Of a stretch of 64,000 bases of DNA, positions 10,051-19,048 are shown piece by piece. Numbering within the stretch: the stretch's first letter is position 1; the number at the start of each line of letters is the position of its first letter. The position numbers were made by a program, and so were the translations under genes. A model generated the notes under the pieces. It searched no databases. It worked only from the letters and a program-made list of their open reading frames with translations, and was not told the DNA's origin. This stretch comes from Clostridium beijerinckii (lineage in GTDB: Bacteria > Bacillota > Clostridia > Clostridiales > Clostridiaceae): positions 673,001-737,000 of the forward strand of contig NZ_CP073653.1 in NCBI RefSeq assembly GCF_018223745.1. The letters are read 5' to 3'.

Positions 10051-10920
10051 ATGACAGTAAATAATGTAGAAAGCAAAGAATCAAAAATTGTATTAAATAA
10101 CTTAAGTCAAGTATATTATATAAAGGAAAATTCAAAAAAAGAAAAATTTCAAACGTTAAAAGATTTTTCGTTATCAATTGGTAAAGGAGAATTTATTGCA
10201 ATTGTTGGTCCAAGTGGGTGCGGAAAATCAACACTTCTTGATATAATATCAGGTTTAGTAAAAGCAGAATCAGGAAGTATTTCTATTGACGGAAAAGTTG
10301 TTAATGGGCCAGCGTTAGACAGGGGATTCGTAATGCAAGGGTATGCATTATTTCCATGGAGAACAATAAGAAAAAATGTTGAGTTTGGTCTTGAATTAAA
10401 GAAAGTTCCTAAAAAAGAAAGAAATAAAATAAGTGATGAATTCATTGAGCTTATAGGACTTAAAGGCTTTGAAAACAGGTATCCTCATGAATTATCAGGA
10501 GGTATGAAACAAAGGGTTGCTATAGCGCGTTCTCTTGCATATGATCCAGCGGTGTTGCTTATGGATGAACCATTTGCTGCAGTTGATGCTCAGACTAGAG
10601 AAAATCTTCAAGATGAGCTTATGAGAATTTGGGACAAAACGAATAAAACAATAATTTTTGTTACTCATAGTATTGAAGAGGCTGTTCTTCTTGCAGATAG
10701 AGTTGTAGTAATGACTAGAAATCCTGGAACCATAAAAGAAATAGTTAGTATAGATCTACCAAGACCAAGAACAAATTCTGATATGAGAGCTTCAGCGGAT
10801 TATAACAGGATAACTAATAAGATATATGAATATCTTCATAATAAAACAGAAGAGAAAAAAGAGAAGTATGATGATGAATTGATCATTTCAAAAGAAATAA
10901 CTCCTGCAATAGCATTATAA
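10051..10920 (+). CDS. ABC transporter ATP-binding protein, SsuB/TauB type
   Basis: This 289-residue cytoplasmic ATPase has Walker A GPSGCGKST, signature [15 protein letters not shown], Walker B VLLMDEPFAAVD and switch FVTHSIEEA. ATG 10051 follows TGGAGGA (10037-10043); the upstream in-frame ATG at 10030 has no such site. It is the only ATPase gene near four permease genes (15367-19822) and two binding proteins (11140, 16967), so one ATPase may energise several membrane complexes. The C-terminal 30 residues (KTEEKKEKYDDELIISKE) form an unusual charged tail. Substrate is probably organosulfur by context. Confidence 0.9.
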   Translation: MTVNNVESKESKIVLNNLSQVYYIKENSKKEKFQTLKDFSLSIGKGEFIAIVGPSGCGKSTLLDIISGLVKAESGSISIDGKVVNGPALDRGFVMQGYALFPWRTIRKNVEFGLELKKVPKKERNKISDEFIELIGLKGFENRYPHELSGGMKQRVAIARSLAYDPAVLLMDEPFAAVDAQTRENLQDELMRIWDKTNKTIIFVTHSIEEAVLLADRVVVMTRNPGTIKEIVSIDLPRPRTNSDMRASADYNRITNKIYEYLHNKTEEKKEKYDDELIISKEITPAIAL

Positions 10921-11088
10921 AGTTGTTATTTAGTGTGCAAAATCATAATAGGAGCTATTTAACTAAAATTTTCACTAGTTTTTAATGGATTAAAAGATGA
11001 GACACATAAGATGTAAGAGATTATAGAAATAATCCTAGTGTATATGTATAATTCCGATGTTGTTAATTTATTTTTAAAGCAGGTGATA

Positions 11089-11133
11089 ATGAAGCAGCTT
11101 AAGTTTAGTTTCACAAAGCAATTAAAGAGGTAG
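11089..11133 (+). CDS. 14-codon mini-ORF immediately upstream of the binding-protein gene
   Basis: AGGTGATA leads to ATG 11089, which opens MKQLKFSFTKQLKR and stops at 11131-11133. The ribosome-binding site of the next gene (AAGAGG, 11125-11130) lies inside it. Its terminal stop is six bases before the next start, so translational coupling is possible. It may be chance; it resembles the mini-ORF at 1762 in position only, not in sequence. Confidence 0.3.
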   Translation: MKQLKFSFTKQLKR

Positions 11134-11139
11134 ATTTTA

Positions 11140-12129
11140 ATGAAGAATAAATTTTTTATATTAACTATTGTGATATTAGCATTGATGTTTACAGGATGCT
11201 CAAAATTATATGAAAATGACGATATAGTAAAAATAGGATATATTGGAAATTTTACTGAATTGCCTTTATTTGCGGCATATGAAAATGGATATTTTGAGAA
11301 AGAAGGAGTAAAGGTAGAATTAGTAAAAATTAATGATAATGAAGTTGAAGAAAAAATAAAGAATGGAAATATTGATGCATTTACATGCGATTATAAATTT
11401 TTAAAATGGAATAATCCTAATATTAATATGAAAGTTAGTATGGGTATTACAAGCGGTGCAATTGAAATTATAACATCAAAAGATAGTAATCTTCAAAAAA
11501 TTACCGATATAGAAAATAAAAGAATAGGTATTGTAAATCAAGGAGATGGAACTATGGCCGCTGCCATTAATGTATTAAATAAAAATAATATAAATGATAA
11601 TAGTATTAAATGGGTTTATTTAAAGGATGAAAATCCAACAACAGCTATTGAAAATGGAGAGGTTGATGCTGCTGTGGTTTGGGATATAAATAGAGAAGAT
11701 AATAATATTAATGTTATATATAAAACTGGACTTATAGATAGTGAAAATTCATCAGGCAATAATCATGGTAATCATGGCAATAGTTATTTTTATATTAATT
11801 TTGCTGGAGTAAGAAGTGAGATTGCTGACAAGTATCCAGAAAAGACAGCAGGTATTTTACGCGCGTGGATTGAAGGTGCGGCTGATGTTGAGGAAGGTAA
11901 GGATAAATCTTTAAGTAATGCTGTGGAAAAAGGATATATAAAAAATGTAAGTGAGGATGAAGAAGCTAAAACAAAATATTTTATGTGGATGCCTTCAGTT
12001 AAAACAGGTAAAGAAAATTTAAAGGAATATATACATATTCAAAAATCAATGGGAATTATTAATAGTGATTTAAATGAAGAGAATTTTCTTAAGAGTATTT
12101 TTGCAGATGTGTTACCATTTTGGGATTAG
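11140..12129 (+). CDS. ABC transporter substrate-binding lipoprotein, NMT1/SsuA-like
   Basis: The 329-residue protein has a lipoprotein signal peptide with lipobox FTGC (Cys20), then a shortened NMT1-type start (IGYIGNFTELPLFAAYENGYFEKEGV) and the KRIGIVNQGDGTMAAA and VDAAVVWDINRE segments of the family. A Gly/Asn/His-rich stretch SGNNHGNHGNS near residue 207 is unusual and could touch metal or simply be a loop. It lies between the ATPase and nifD-like gene 1 and is the likely binder for one of the downstream permease pairs. Confidence 0.85.
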   Translation: MKNKFFILTIVILALMFTGCSKLYENDDIVKIGYIGNFTELPLFAAYENGYFEKEGVKVELVKINDNEVEEKIKNGNIDAFTCDYKFLKWNNPNINMKVSMGITSGAIEIITSKDSNLQKITDIENKRIGIVNQGDGTMAAAINVLNKNNINDNSIKWVYLKDENPTTAIENGEVDAAVVWDINREDNNINVIYKTGLIDSENSSGNNHGNHGNSYFYINFAGVRSEIADKYPEKTAGILRAWIEGAADVEEGKDKSLSNAVEKGYIKNVSEDEEAKTKYFMWMPSVKTGKENLKEYIHIQKSMGIINSDLNEENFLKSIFADVLPFWD

Positions 12130-12186
12130 CAAACTTTTAGATATTAACCATAGAAAAGAACCAAAGATTAGAATATACAATTTTAT

Positions 12187-12257
12187 GTGTCTGACTAGAA
12201 AACTGGAGGATATATATTTTATTAAAAGATAGAATATACATCCTCCAGTTTTCTTTT
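12187..12257 (+). promoter_or_regulatory. Repeated sulfur-block RNA element, copy 5
   Basis: P2 is CTAG (12195-12198), AAAA, CTGG (12203-12206). The outer helix is longest here, GTGTCT pairing with bases 12207-12213 with one skipped G. The rival terminator is also longest: GAAAACTGGAGGAT pairs with the segment ATCCTCCAGTTTTC and then TTTT, so it invades the whole 3' half of P2. This copy most clearly shows that hairpin and terminator exclude each other. It precedes nifD-like gene 1. Confidence 0.82.
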
Positions 12258-12360
12258 ATTAAATTACCGATTTGTATAATTATGAAAAAAAACTGTTTCA
12301 ACATTAATTACTTATAGCTATGGTTTAAAAGCAATAAAAAATTAAGAAAGGTGGAGAAGC

Positions 12361-13920
12361 ATGAAGAAAATAAATTTAAATATTGCAGAAGTAGAAAAGC
12401 GTGAAACAAGATTGGGAACAATTATAGCTTGGGATGGTAATGCAGCGGAACTTGTAGAGCAATCTGACTATAATGGAAGAGGGTGCGGCAGTAAAAATGG
12501 CAGTTGTAGACTATGTGAAATAGAAGGCCCCTTTGCTCAAGGCTCTGGATGTTCTGAGGAAATGGTAGAGTGTCAAGCAGGTCAGGTTAGAGATGCAGTA
12601 TTAATACAACATTCACCAATTGGATGTGGTGCTGGACAAGTTGGAAATAACAGACTATTCCGTTTTGGACTTGCAACAAGAAATCTCCCAATAGAAAATG
12701 TAAAAATTATGAGCACTAATTTACTTGAAGGTGATATGGTTTTTGGAGCAACAAAGAAGTTAAAACAGACAGTTGAAGATGCATATAAGAGGTATAAACC
12801 AAAGACTATTTTTATAGTATCATCATGTGCGACTGGAATAATTGGAGAAGATATTGAAAGTGTAGCATCTGAATATGAAAAAAAACTTAAAATTCCAATA
12901 GTGCCATTGATTTGCGAAGGTTTTAAGTCAAAGCACTGGACTACAGGATTTGACGCTACACAGCATGGTATCTTAAGACAAATAGTAAACAAGCATCCTA
13001 AAAAGCAGGAAGATTTAATTAATATTATTACACTTTGGGGATCAGATGTATATACCCCAATGTTTAGAGAGCTTGGGCTTAGAGTTAATTTTGTAATTGA
13101 CTTAGCAAGTGTTGAGGATTTGGAAAGGCTATCAGAAGCAGCGGGTACCGTAAGCTTCTGTTATACATTATCCTCTTATCTTTCAGCTGGTTTAGAACAG
13201 TATTTTGGAGTTCCAGAAATAAAAGCTCCGCAACCATATGGATTCAAGGGAACTGATGCATGGCTTAGAGAAATAGGAAGAGTAACTCATAGAGAAGAAT
13301 TAGTTGAAAAATATATTGAAAAAGAACATAAGAGAGTTGAACCTATTATCAATGAATTAAGGAAGAAACTAAAAGGAGTAAAAGGATTCACTTCAACTGG
13401 CTCTGGATATTCTCATGGTCTTATCACAGTACTTAGAGAACTAGGAATATCAGTAGATGGTTCTTTAGTATTCCATCATGATCCAGTATATGATAGTGGA
13501 AATGTAGAAGCAGATTCCTTAAAACACTTAGTCGATAATTATGGAGATGTTAAAAACTTTAGTGTTAGCAACAGACAACAGTATCAATTTTATAGCTTGC
13601 TAAAAAGAGTTAATCCAGATTTTATTTTAATAAAACATGGAGGATTATCACCACTTGCATCAAAATTGGGAATTTCAGCTGCACCTTTAAGTGATGAAAG
13701 TTTAACAATAGGTTATCAGGGAATGATATATCTGGGAAACAAGATATTAGATATTTTAGCAAAAAAGAAATTCCATAACATTCTGAAAGAACATACAGAA
13801 ATGCAGTATACAGACTGGTGGTTAGAACAATCTGATCCATATGTATTAGCTAAAAATCCTAACCTTTTAGATCAGAAATTTAATGAATTACTTGAATCAA
13901 GAAGAGCAGCAGCTATTTAG
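12361..13920 (+). CDS. Nitrogenase-like alpha (NifD-type) subunit 1, probable C-S-cleaving reductase
   Basis: This is the catalytic alpha subunit of a nitrogenase-like complex with the beta subunit encoded next. The 519-residue protein keeps the three P-cluster cysteines (C71 in VECQAG, C89 in SPIGCG, C156 in SSCATG) and the cofactor-binding cysteine (C267 in FCYTLSSY). The positions of nitrogenase His195 and His442 read TGFDATQH and LTIGYQG, so both histidines are absent. Four extra N-terminal cysteines (C42, C49, C52, C64) are shared with subunit 3. The family and MetY context suggest a methylthio-alkane-reductase-like enzyme rather than N2 fixation; the substrate is inferred. RNA element copy 5 lies in the leader. 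Confidence 0.88.
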   Translation: MKKINLNIAEVEKRETRLGTIIAWDGNAAELVEQSDYNGRGCGSKNGSCRLCEIEGPFAQGSGCSEEMVECQAGQVRDAVLIQHSPIGCGAGQVGNNRLFRFGLATRNLPIENVKIMSTNLLEGDMVFGATKKLKQTVEDAYKRYKPKTIFIVSSCATGIIGEDIESVASEYEKKLKIPIVPLICEGFKSKHWTTGFDATQHGILRQIVNKHPKKQEDLINIITLWGSDVYTPMFRELGLRVNFVIDLASVEDLERLSEAAGTVSFCYTLSSYLSAGLEQYFGVPEIKAPQPYGFKGTDAWLREIGRVTHREELVEKYIEKEHKRVEPIINELRKKLKGVKGFTSTGSGYSHGLITVLRELGISVDGSLVFHHDPVYDSGNVEADSLKHLVDNYGDVKNFSVSNRQQYQFYSLLKRVNPDFILIKHGGLSPLASKLGISAAPLSDESLTIGYQGMIYLGNKILDILAKKKFHNILKEHTEMQYTDWWLEQSDPYVLAKNPNLLDQKFNELLESRRAAAI

Positions 13921-13938
13921 AAGGAGTTAAGAAGATAG

Positions 13939-15306
13939 ATGAGTAAAAAAGTTAAAGAGATAGTGAGAACAAATTCTATAGAACAAGTGCGCTATGGATG
14001 TGCAATAGGAGCACTTGCATCAGTATCAGCAATTCCATATGCTATGCCAATCACACATTGTGGGCCAGGATGTACATCAAAACAATCCGGTGTATTAATG
14101 AGTAATGGCGCTCAAGGTGGTGGATATAGTGCCGGTCCCGTAATCCCATCCGTTAATGCAACAGAAAAAGAAGTTGTATTTGGTGGAGAAAAAAAGTTAA
14201 GAGAGTTAATTAAGGGTACTTTACTTATAGTTAAAGCAGACTTATACGTAGTGCTAAATGGGTGTATAGGCGAATTAGTAGGAGATGACATAGGCGCAGT
14301 TGTAAAAGAATTTCAGGAGTTAGGATTTCCAATAGTTCATGCAGATACAGGTGGATTCAAAGGAAATAATTTAATTGGTCATGAAATAGTTATTAAAGCT
14401 ATAATTGATCAATTTGTAGGTGATTATATTGGTGAAAAAGAAGATAAACTTATTAATTTATGGTCAGAAGTACCTTATCAAAATACATTTTGGCGTGGAG
14501 ATTTAGAAGAAATTAAAAGAATATTGGAAGGGTCAGGTTTTAAGGTTAATGTTTTCTTTGGGGTAGAGAGTAATGGTGTAGAAGAATGGAAAAGCATTCC
14601 TAAAGCGCAGTTTAATCTTGTACTTTCACCATGGGTTGGCCTTGAAATAGCAGAATATCTTGAGAAGAAATATGAACAACCATTTTTGCATATTCCTACT
14701 GTGCCAATTGGCGCAAAGGAGACAACGGATTTTCTTAGAAAAGTAGCAAAGTTTTCAGGTAAGAACAAGAGAAAGGTTGAAGACTTCATAAAAAGGGAAG
14801 AAAAAAGATATTATCATTATTTAGATAGTTTTTCAGAATTCTATGCAGAGTATGGATGGAGTGTAACCTCAATGTATGCTGTAATTAGTGATTCAACTTA
14901 TGGTTTAGCACTTAATAGATTTTTGGCAGACCAATTAGGTTTTGTTCCAGCTATACAGGTTATTACAGATAATCCACCAGAAAAATATCGAAAACAAATA
15001 AGTAATCAATTTGAAAATCTTTCAGAAGGTGTATCTACTGAAGTTGAATATGCTGAAGATGGATATACAATAGATGAAATCATTAGAAATACTGATTTCA
15101 AGGGTAGAGCACCAATAATTTTTGGTACATCATGGGATAGAGATTTATCAAAAGAATTGAAAGGATATATTATGGAAATTGCTCTTCCTGTGTCAAATGA
15201 AATTGTTATTGATAGATGTTATGTTGGTTATAGAGGGGCATTAACATTCCTAGAAAGACTTTATACTATAGTCACAGCAACAGATACAAAGATAATAACA
15301 TCATAA
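13939..15306 (+). CDS. Nitrogenase-like beta (NifK-type) subunit 1
   Basis: This is the beta partner of the preceding alpha subunit. The P-cluster cysteines are C21 (RYGCAIG), C45 (GPGC) and C109 (NGCIGELVGDD), so it can complete an alpha/beta P-cluster. At 455 residues it is shorter than NifK because it lacks the long N-terminal extension, a feature of nitrogenase-like proteins. At residues 305-313 it reads YGWSVTSMY where subunits 2 and 3 have a GLPxK segment, so local divergence or altered docking is possible. It is 18 bases downstream of the alpha gene with AAGGAG at 13921. Confidence 0.88.
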   Translation: MSKKVKEIVRTNSIEQVRYGCAIGALASVSAIPYAMPITHCGPGCTSKQSGVLMSNGAQGGGYSAGPVIPSVNATEKEVVFGGEKKLRELIKGTLLIVKADLYVVLNGCIGELVGDDIGAVVKEFQELGFPIVHADTGGFKGNNLIGHEIVIKAIIDQFVGDYIGEKEDKLINLWSEVPYQNTFWRGDLEEIKRILEGSGFKVNVFFGVESNGVEEWKSIPKAQFNLVLSPWVGLEIAEYLEKKYEQPFLHIPTVPIGAKETTDFLRKVAKFSGKNKRKVEDFIKREEKRYYHYLDSFSEFYAEYGWSVTSMYAVISDSTYGLALNRFLADQLGFVPAIQVITDNPPEKYRKQISNQFENLSEGVSTEVEYAEDGYTIDEIIRNTDFKGRAPIIFGTSWDRDLSKELKGYIMEIALPVSNEIVIDRCYVGYRGALTFLERLYTIVTATDTKIITS

Positions 15307-15366
15307 AAGTTTTTATGATGATATTTCTTATAATTTTAAATAATTTGGAAAGGTGTGACAGGAAGA

Positions 15367-16128
15367 ATGAAACAAAGATATGTAAATATTATTGTTGTAG
15401 CTATTTTCTTTTTAATATGGGAATTAGCAGCTAGAACTGGAATATTAGATACTCAATTTATACCGGCATTTTCAACTGTAGCATTAAGAATGTTTAAGAT
15501 GGCATTAAGTGGCGAATTATTTATCCATATTGCTATAAGTATTGAGAGAATGGCAATAGGATTTAGTTTAGCTACAATTGTAGCAGTACCAGCTGGATTT
15601 ATCTTAGGAGGATGGGTTCCTAATTTAGCAAGCTTCTTTAATCCTCTGTTTACAAATTTTTCTCAGGTTAATCCATTTACTTTAATTCCATTATTTATAA
15701 TTTTATTTGGAATTGGAGAAGCAGGTAAAGTAAGTATTATTTTCTGGGTTATATTATGGCCAATGCTTTTTACAACAATGGCAGGAATAAATCAAATAGA
15801 TCCAATCTTTATTAAAGGTGCAAGATCAATGGGAGCTACTGGAATACAAATATTTTTCAATGTTATTCTTCCGGGAAGCATAAGTAGAATATTTACTGGT
15901 ATAAAGACAGCATTAACAGTAGGATTTACTATGCTTATTGGTACCGAAATGGTTGGTTCCGAAGCAGGAATAGGATGGATTGTTTCTAATTCTCAAAAAA
16001 ATTATGATGTACCTAAATTATATGTAGGAATTTTGACTATAGCAATAGTGGGAACATTAATATCGGTATTAGCTGATAATTTAAAAAGCTCAATAATTGT
16101 TTGGGAAGATAATTTAAAGGAAGAATAG
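15367..16128 (+). CDS. ABC transporter permease, SsuC/TauC type (1 of 4)
   Basis: This 253-residue inner-membrane protein has about six hydrophobic segments and a good EAA loop (ARSMGATGIQIFFNVILPGS), i.e. the BPD_transp_1 fold of sulfonate/nitrate/taurine importers. ATG 15367 is chosen over GTG 15355, which overlaps the ribosome-binding site GGAAAGGTG. With the next permease it probably forms a heterodimer; the only nearby ATPase is at 10051. Confidence 0.88.
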   Translation: MKQRYVNIIVVAIFFLIWELAARTGILDTQFIPAFSTVALRMFKMALSGELFIHIAISIERMAIGFSLATIVAVPAGFILGGWVPNLASFFNPLFTNFSQVNPFTLIPLFIILFGIGEAGKVSIIFWVILWPMLFTTMAGINQIDPIFIKGARSMGATGIQIFFNVILPGSISRIFTGIKTALTVGFTMLIGTEMVGSEAGIGWIVSNSQKNYDVPKLYVGILTIAIVGTLISVLADNLKSSIIVWEDNLKEE

Positions 16129-16156
16129 TGTATAAATAAGGAAAGAGGTGAGTAAC

Positions 16157-16942
16157 GTGAAGGAAAAAAACAAAGTAATATCTAAAATAGGAAAATTGAT
16201 TTTTAGCACTTTATCAACAGCAGCATTCTTTGTAATTTGGTATTTAGCGACTTCAACTGGAATTTTAGATACTGGAATTATTCCTGAACCATTAAAAGTA
16301 TTTAATCAATTGGCTACAAATATATTTAAGGGTGATTTGCTTAGTCATACATTACTGACATTTAAAAGAGCTATAATAGGTTTTTTTGTGGCATTAATAG
16401 TAGGATTATTAATAGGTTTTTTCTTAGCTTCTATTTCAAAGAAGTTGAGAAATTACGTAATTCCAATCTTACAATTTTTCGAAAAACTCAATCCGTTTGC
16501 ACTTTTCCCTTTGTTCATGTTGTTTTTTGGAATAGGAGAATTTAGCAAAGTAATAATAATTTTTTGGGTTGCAGTTTGGCCAATTATTTTTCACACTATA
16601 GCTGGCGTAGAAGGTGTAGATAAGCTACTAATAAAGTCAGCAAGAACAATTGGAGCATCACCTAAAACAGAATTTTTCAAAGTAATTTTACCAGCAGCAT
16701 TACCAGATATTATTACTGGTATTAAATTTAGCGCGCAAATAGCTTTTATATTAGTTATTTCAGCAGAAATGCTGAGTTCATCAGCTGGATTAGGATGGTT
16801 TATAAGTATTGCGAAAACACAATATAATCTTCCTAACTTATATGGAGGAACATTATTTGTTGCTGCATTAGGGATAACTATAAATAAAATATTAACCATA
16901 TTAGAGAGCAAATTATTTGTATGGAGAGAAAAAACTTTTTAA
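16157..16942 (+). CDS. ABC transporter permease, SsuC/TauC type (2 of 4)
   Basis: This 261-residue membrane protein is paralogous to the permease before it; both share a WYLATSTGILDT/WELAARTGILDT-like first helix. The EAA loop SARTIGASPKTEFFKVILPA is intact. GTG 16157 is preferred because GAGGTG (16145-16150) covers the upstream GTG. It is followed closely by the anchored binding protein at 16967. Confidence 0.88.
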   Translation: MKEKNKVISKIGKLIFSTLSTAAFFVIWYLATSTGILDTGIIPEPLKVFNQLATNIFKGDLLSHTLLTFKRAIIGFFVALIVGLLIGFFLASISKKLRNYVIPILQFFEKLNPFALFPLFMLFFGIGEFSKVIIIFWVAVWPIIFHTIAGVEGVDKLLIKSARTIGASPKTEFFKVILPAALPDIITGIKFSAQIAFILVISAEMLSSSAGLGWFISIAKTQYNLPNLYGGTLFVAALGITINKILTILESKLFVWREKTF

Positions 16943-16966
16943 TATATTTAAGGAGGGGAAATTATA

Positions 16967-18061
16967 ATGGCAATAGAAAAAGAAAAAAAAGTAAAAAGAG
17001 TTATTCAAGCAGTAATAGCAGTTTTGGTTATAGGAGGTATTATTATAGGAGCGCAACTTGGTAAGACGAAATATTCATCTCCATCTGAATCCTTGGAAGC
17101 TAATAGTAGCGCAAAAAGTGATGATAGTACTTCTACTAGTAGTGATGATTTATTTCCAATAAAAACGGCAACAAGAAAAGATTGTACATTAGCCCCTTTT
17201 TTGGTAGCAGATAAAAAGGGATTTTTTAAAGAGGAAGGATTGAAATTAGTATTTACTGGTGAACTAAGTAGTGATGCTGTCACACCTGCAATTTTGTCTG
17301 GAGATAATGATGTAGCGGATACACATCCGAATGCATTAGCGCTTAAGGTATATGGGGGATCAAAAATTAAAGCAGTAGGGCGCTCAATAATTGAACCTGG
17401 TCCTGGAGTAGATCCTAAATTGAGACATATGAGGTTCTACGTGAATAAAGATGCAGTAGCTGCTGGAGTTAAAACATGGAATGACTTAACAAATTATAAA
17501 GGCAATGAAAAACTTAAGTCAGCTGGTTATACTAATACTTGTGAAGATTTCATTCCTAATAAAATTTCAGATACTAAAGGTGTTTCAAGAGATAAATTTG
17601 AATGGATTACATTTGAAACAGATCTTCAAAAAATTGAAGCTTTAAAACTTGGACAAGTTGATATTATAGGTGTTCATCCGCCATTTTTCGATGCAGCGCA
17701 AGAAGCAGGACTTACTCAAATTGCAGATTCATCAGAAGCGGGACTTGGTGAAGCAACTGGAGTTTATTTATACTATTTCTCAGATAGTTTTATAGAAAAA
17801 CATCCAGATAAAGTAGCAGCATTTGTTAAAGCTATGACTAAGGCACAAAAATGGGCGAATGCAAATGTTGAAGAAACAGCAAAATTAACTAGTGAATTTA
17901 TAGGAACTGAAGTAAAAGGAAATCACTATTATTCTGAAACTACGAAAATTGATGAACAGACTATAAATCCATGGATTGAAGACTTAGAGAACACAGGAGC
18001 TATTCCTAAAGGAGCTATTAAAGTAGATGATATTATAACACATAAATTTGAGGCACAATAA
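16967..18061 (+). CDS. Membrane-anchored ABC substrate-binding protein, NMT1/SsuA-like
   Basis: This 364-residue extracytoplasmic binder differs from the others in the window because it has no lipobox cysteine. It uses an N-terminal signal-anchor helix (about residues 14-30, VIQAVIAVLVIGGIIIGAQL) followed by a Ser-rich linker. The fold motifs LAPFLVADKKGFFKEEGLKL and VDIIGVHPPFFDAAQ fit the nitrate/sulfonate-binding family. AGGAGGGG precedes the ATG. Its stop overlaps the next permease region. It is likely tethered near its permeases. Confidence 0.85.
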   Translation: MAIEKEKKVKRVIQAVIAVLVIGGIIIGAQLGKTKYSSPSESLEANSSAKSDDSTSTSSDDLFPIKTATRKDCTLAPFLVADKKGFFKEEGLKLVFTGELSSDAVTPAILSGDNDVADTHPNALALKVYGGSKIKAVGRSIIEPGPGVDPKLRHMRFYVNKDAVAAGVKTWNDLTNYKGNEKLKSAGYTNTCEDFIPNKISDTKGVSRDKFEWITFETDLQKIEALKLGQVDIIGVHPPFFDAAQEAGLTQIADSSEAGLGEATGVYLYYFSDSFIEKHPDKVAAFVKAMTKAQKWANANVEETAKLTSEFIGTEVKGNHYYSETTKIDEQTINPWIEDLENTGAIPKGAIKVDDIITHKFEAQ

Positions 18062-18995
18062 TGAAAAAAATACAGATGTTCTTTTAAAGCTTAAAGATAA
18101 ACTAATAGAAATATCAGGTTTGATAATTTTGATTATAATCTGGGAATTTATAGCTAGAGCAAAAATTATAAATAGTGATGTATTTCCAAGTTTTGCGGTA
18201 ACTATAGGAGAAATAGGTTATCTGTGGGGAAATGAGGATCTATATATGCATATAATGTCAACATTGTGGAGATTTACATTTGGACTTTTATCAGCCGTTT
18301 TAATAGGTGTGGCTGTAGGAAGTATATTTGCAAAATATAATGATATTTATTTAATGTTTGAACCTTTAATTAGAATTTTTTCGAAAGTTAATCCCTTTTC
18401 TTTAATTCCTGTATTTATTGCATTTTTTGGAACAGGTGAAATGGTAAGACTTGCAGCAATTATATGGGTTGGCGTGTTTCCGATATTACTGGGAACATTA
18501 AATGGGATAAAACAAATCGACAAGGATTTAATAAAAAACGTTAAAGCTATGAATATTTCGTTATTTGATATAATATTCAAAGTATATATTCAAGCATCTG
18601 CACATAGCATTTTTGCTGGGATCAGAATAAGCGTTCAAATGACATTTTTTATTATAATCGTTGGGGAAATGTTGGGCGTCAATTCAGGACTTGGATATCT
18701 TCTGCACAACGGAGCACATCATTATTTTGATGCACCTAAAGTATATGCGAGCTGTGTAATTATAATAATATTAGGAGTTATTATAAATAGATTTTTCAGA
18801 TATATACAAAATGGGTTGTTTTTATGGGAAAAACCAGAGTCACTTTTTAAAAATCATAAAACCTATAAAAAAATAGACAACTTTACTTTAATTATTTTAT
18901 CCATTATTATAGCGGGAATATTAATTTTAGGAGAAGTGCAATTAAAGTTGGCAGCGTATAAATCAGAACATCCTATTGAATTCTTTAAAGAGTAA
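18048..18995 (+). CDS. ABC transporter permease, SsuC-like (3 of 4), uncertain start
   Basis: This 300-315-residue membrane protein has a weak EAA loop (KAMNISLFDIIFKVYIQASA) and one extra C-terminal hydrophobic helix (FTLIILSIIIAGILILGE) not found in the other permeases. The frame can start only at TTG 18048, which has no ribosome-binding site. GAGG (18050-18053) instead points to ATG 18061, which is one base out of frame and opens MKKIQMFF then stops. A run of seven A (18064-18070) joins the two frames, so a one-base indel or slippage would give a normal start MKK. The EAA weakening suggests a partner role in a heterodimer. Confidence 0.72.
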   Translation: MRHNNEKNTDVLLKLKDKLIEISGLIILIIIWEFIARAKIINSDVFPSFAVTIGEIGYLWGNEDLYMHIMSTLWRFTFGLLSAVLIGVAVGSIFAKYNDIYLMFEPLIRIFSKVNPFSLIPVFIAFFGTGEMVRLAAIIWVGVFPILLGTLNGIKQIDKDLIKNVKAMNISLFDIIFKVYIQASAHSIFAGIRISVQMTFFIIIVGEMLGVNSGLGYLLHNGAHHYFDAPKVYASCVIIIILGVIINRFFRYIQNGLFLWEKPESLFKNHKTYKKIDNFTLIILSIIIAGILILGEVQLKLAAYKSEHPIEFFKE

Positions 18996-19048
18996 AGTGT
19001 GATTAACAAGTGCTTTATTATGATATTAAAAGGGAGGAGTTGAATTAG

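Noticed and set aside
12582..12992. Long minus-strand ORFs inside the sulfur genes and others
   Set aside because: They are antisense shadows of strongly coding frames, have no ribosome-binding sites and no recognisable motifs.
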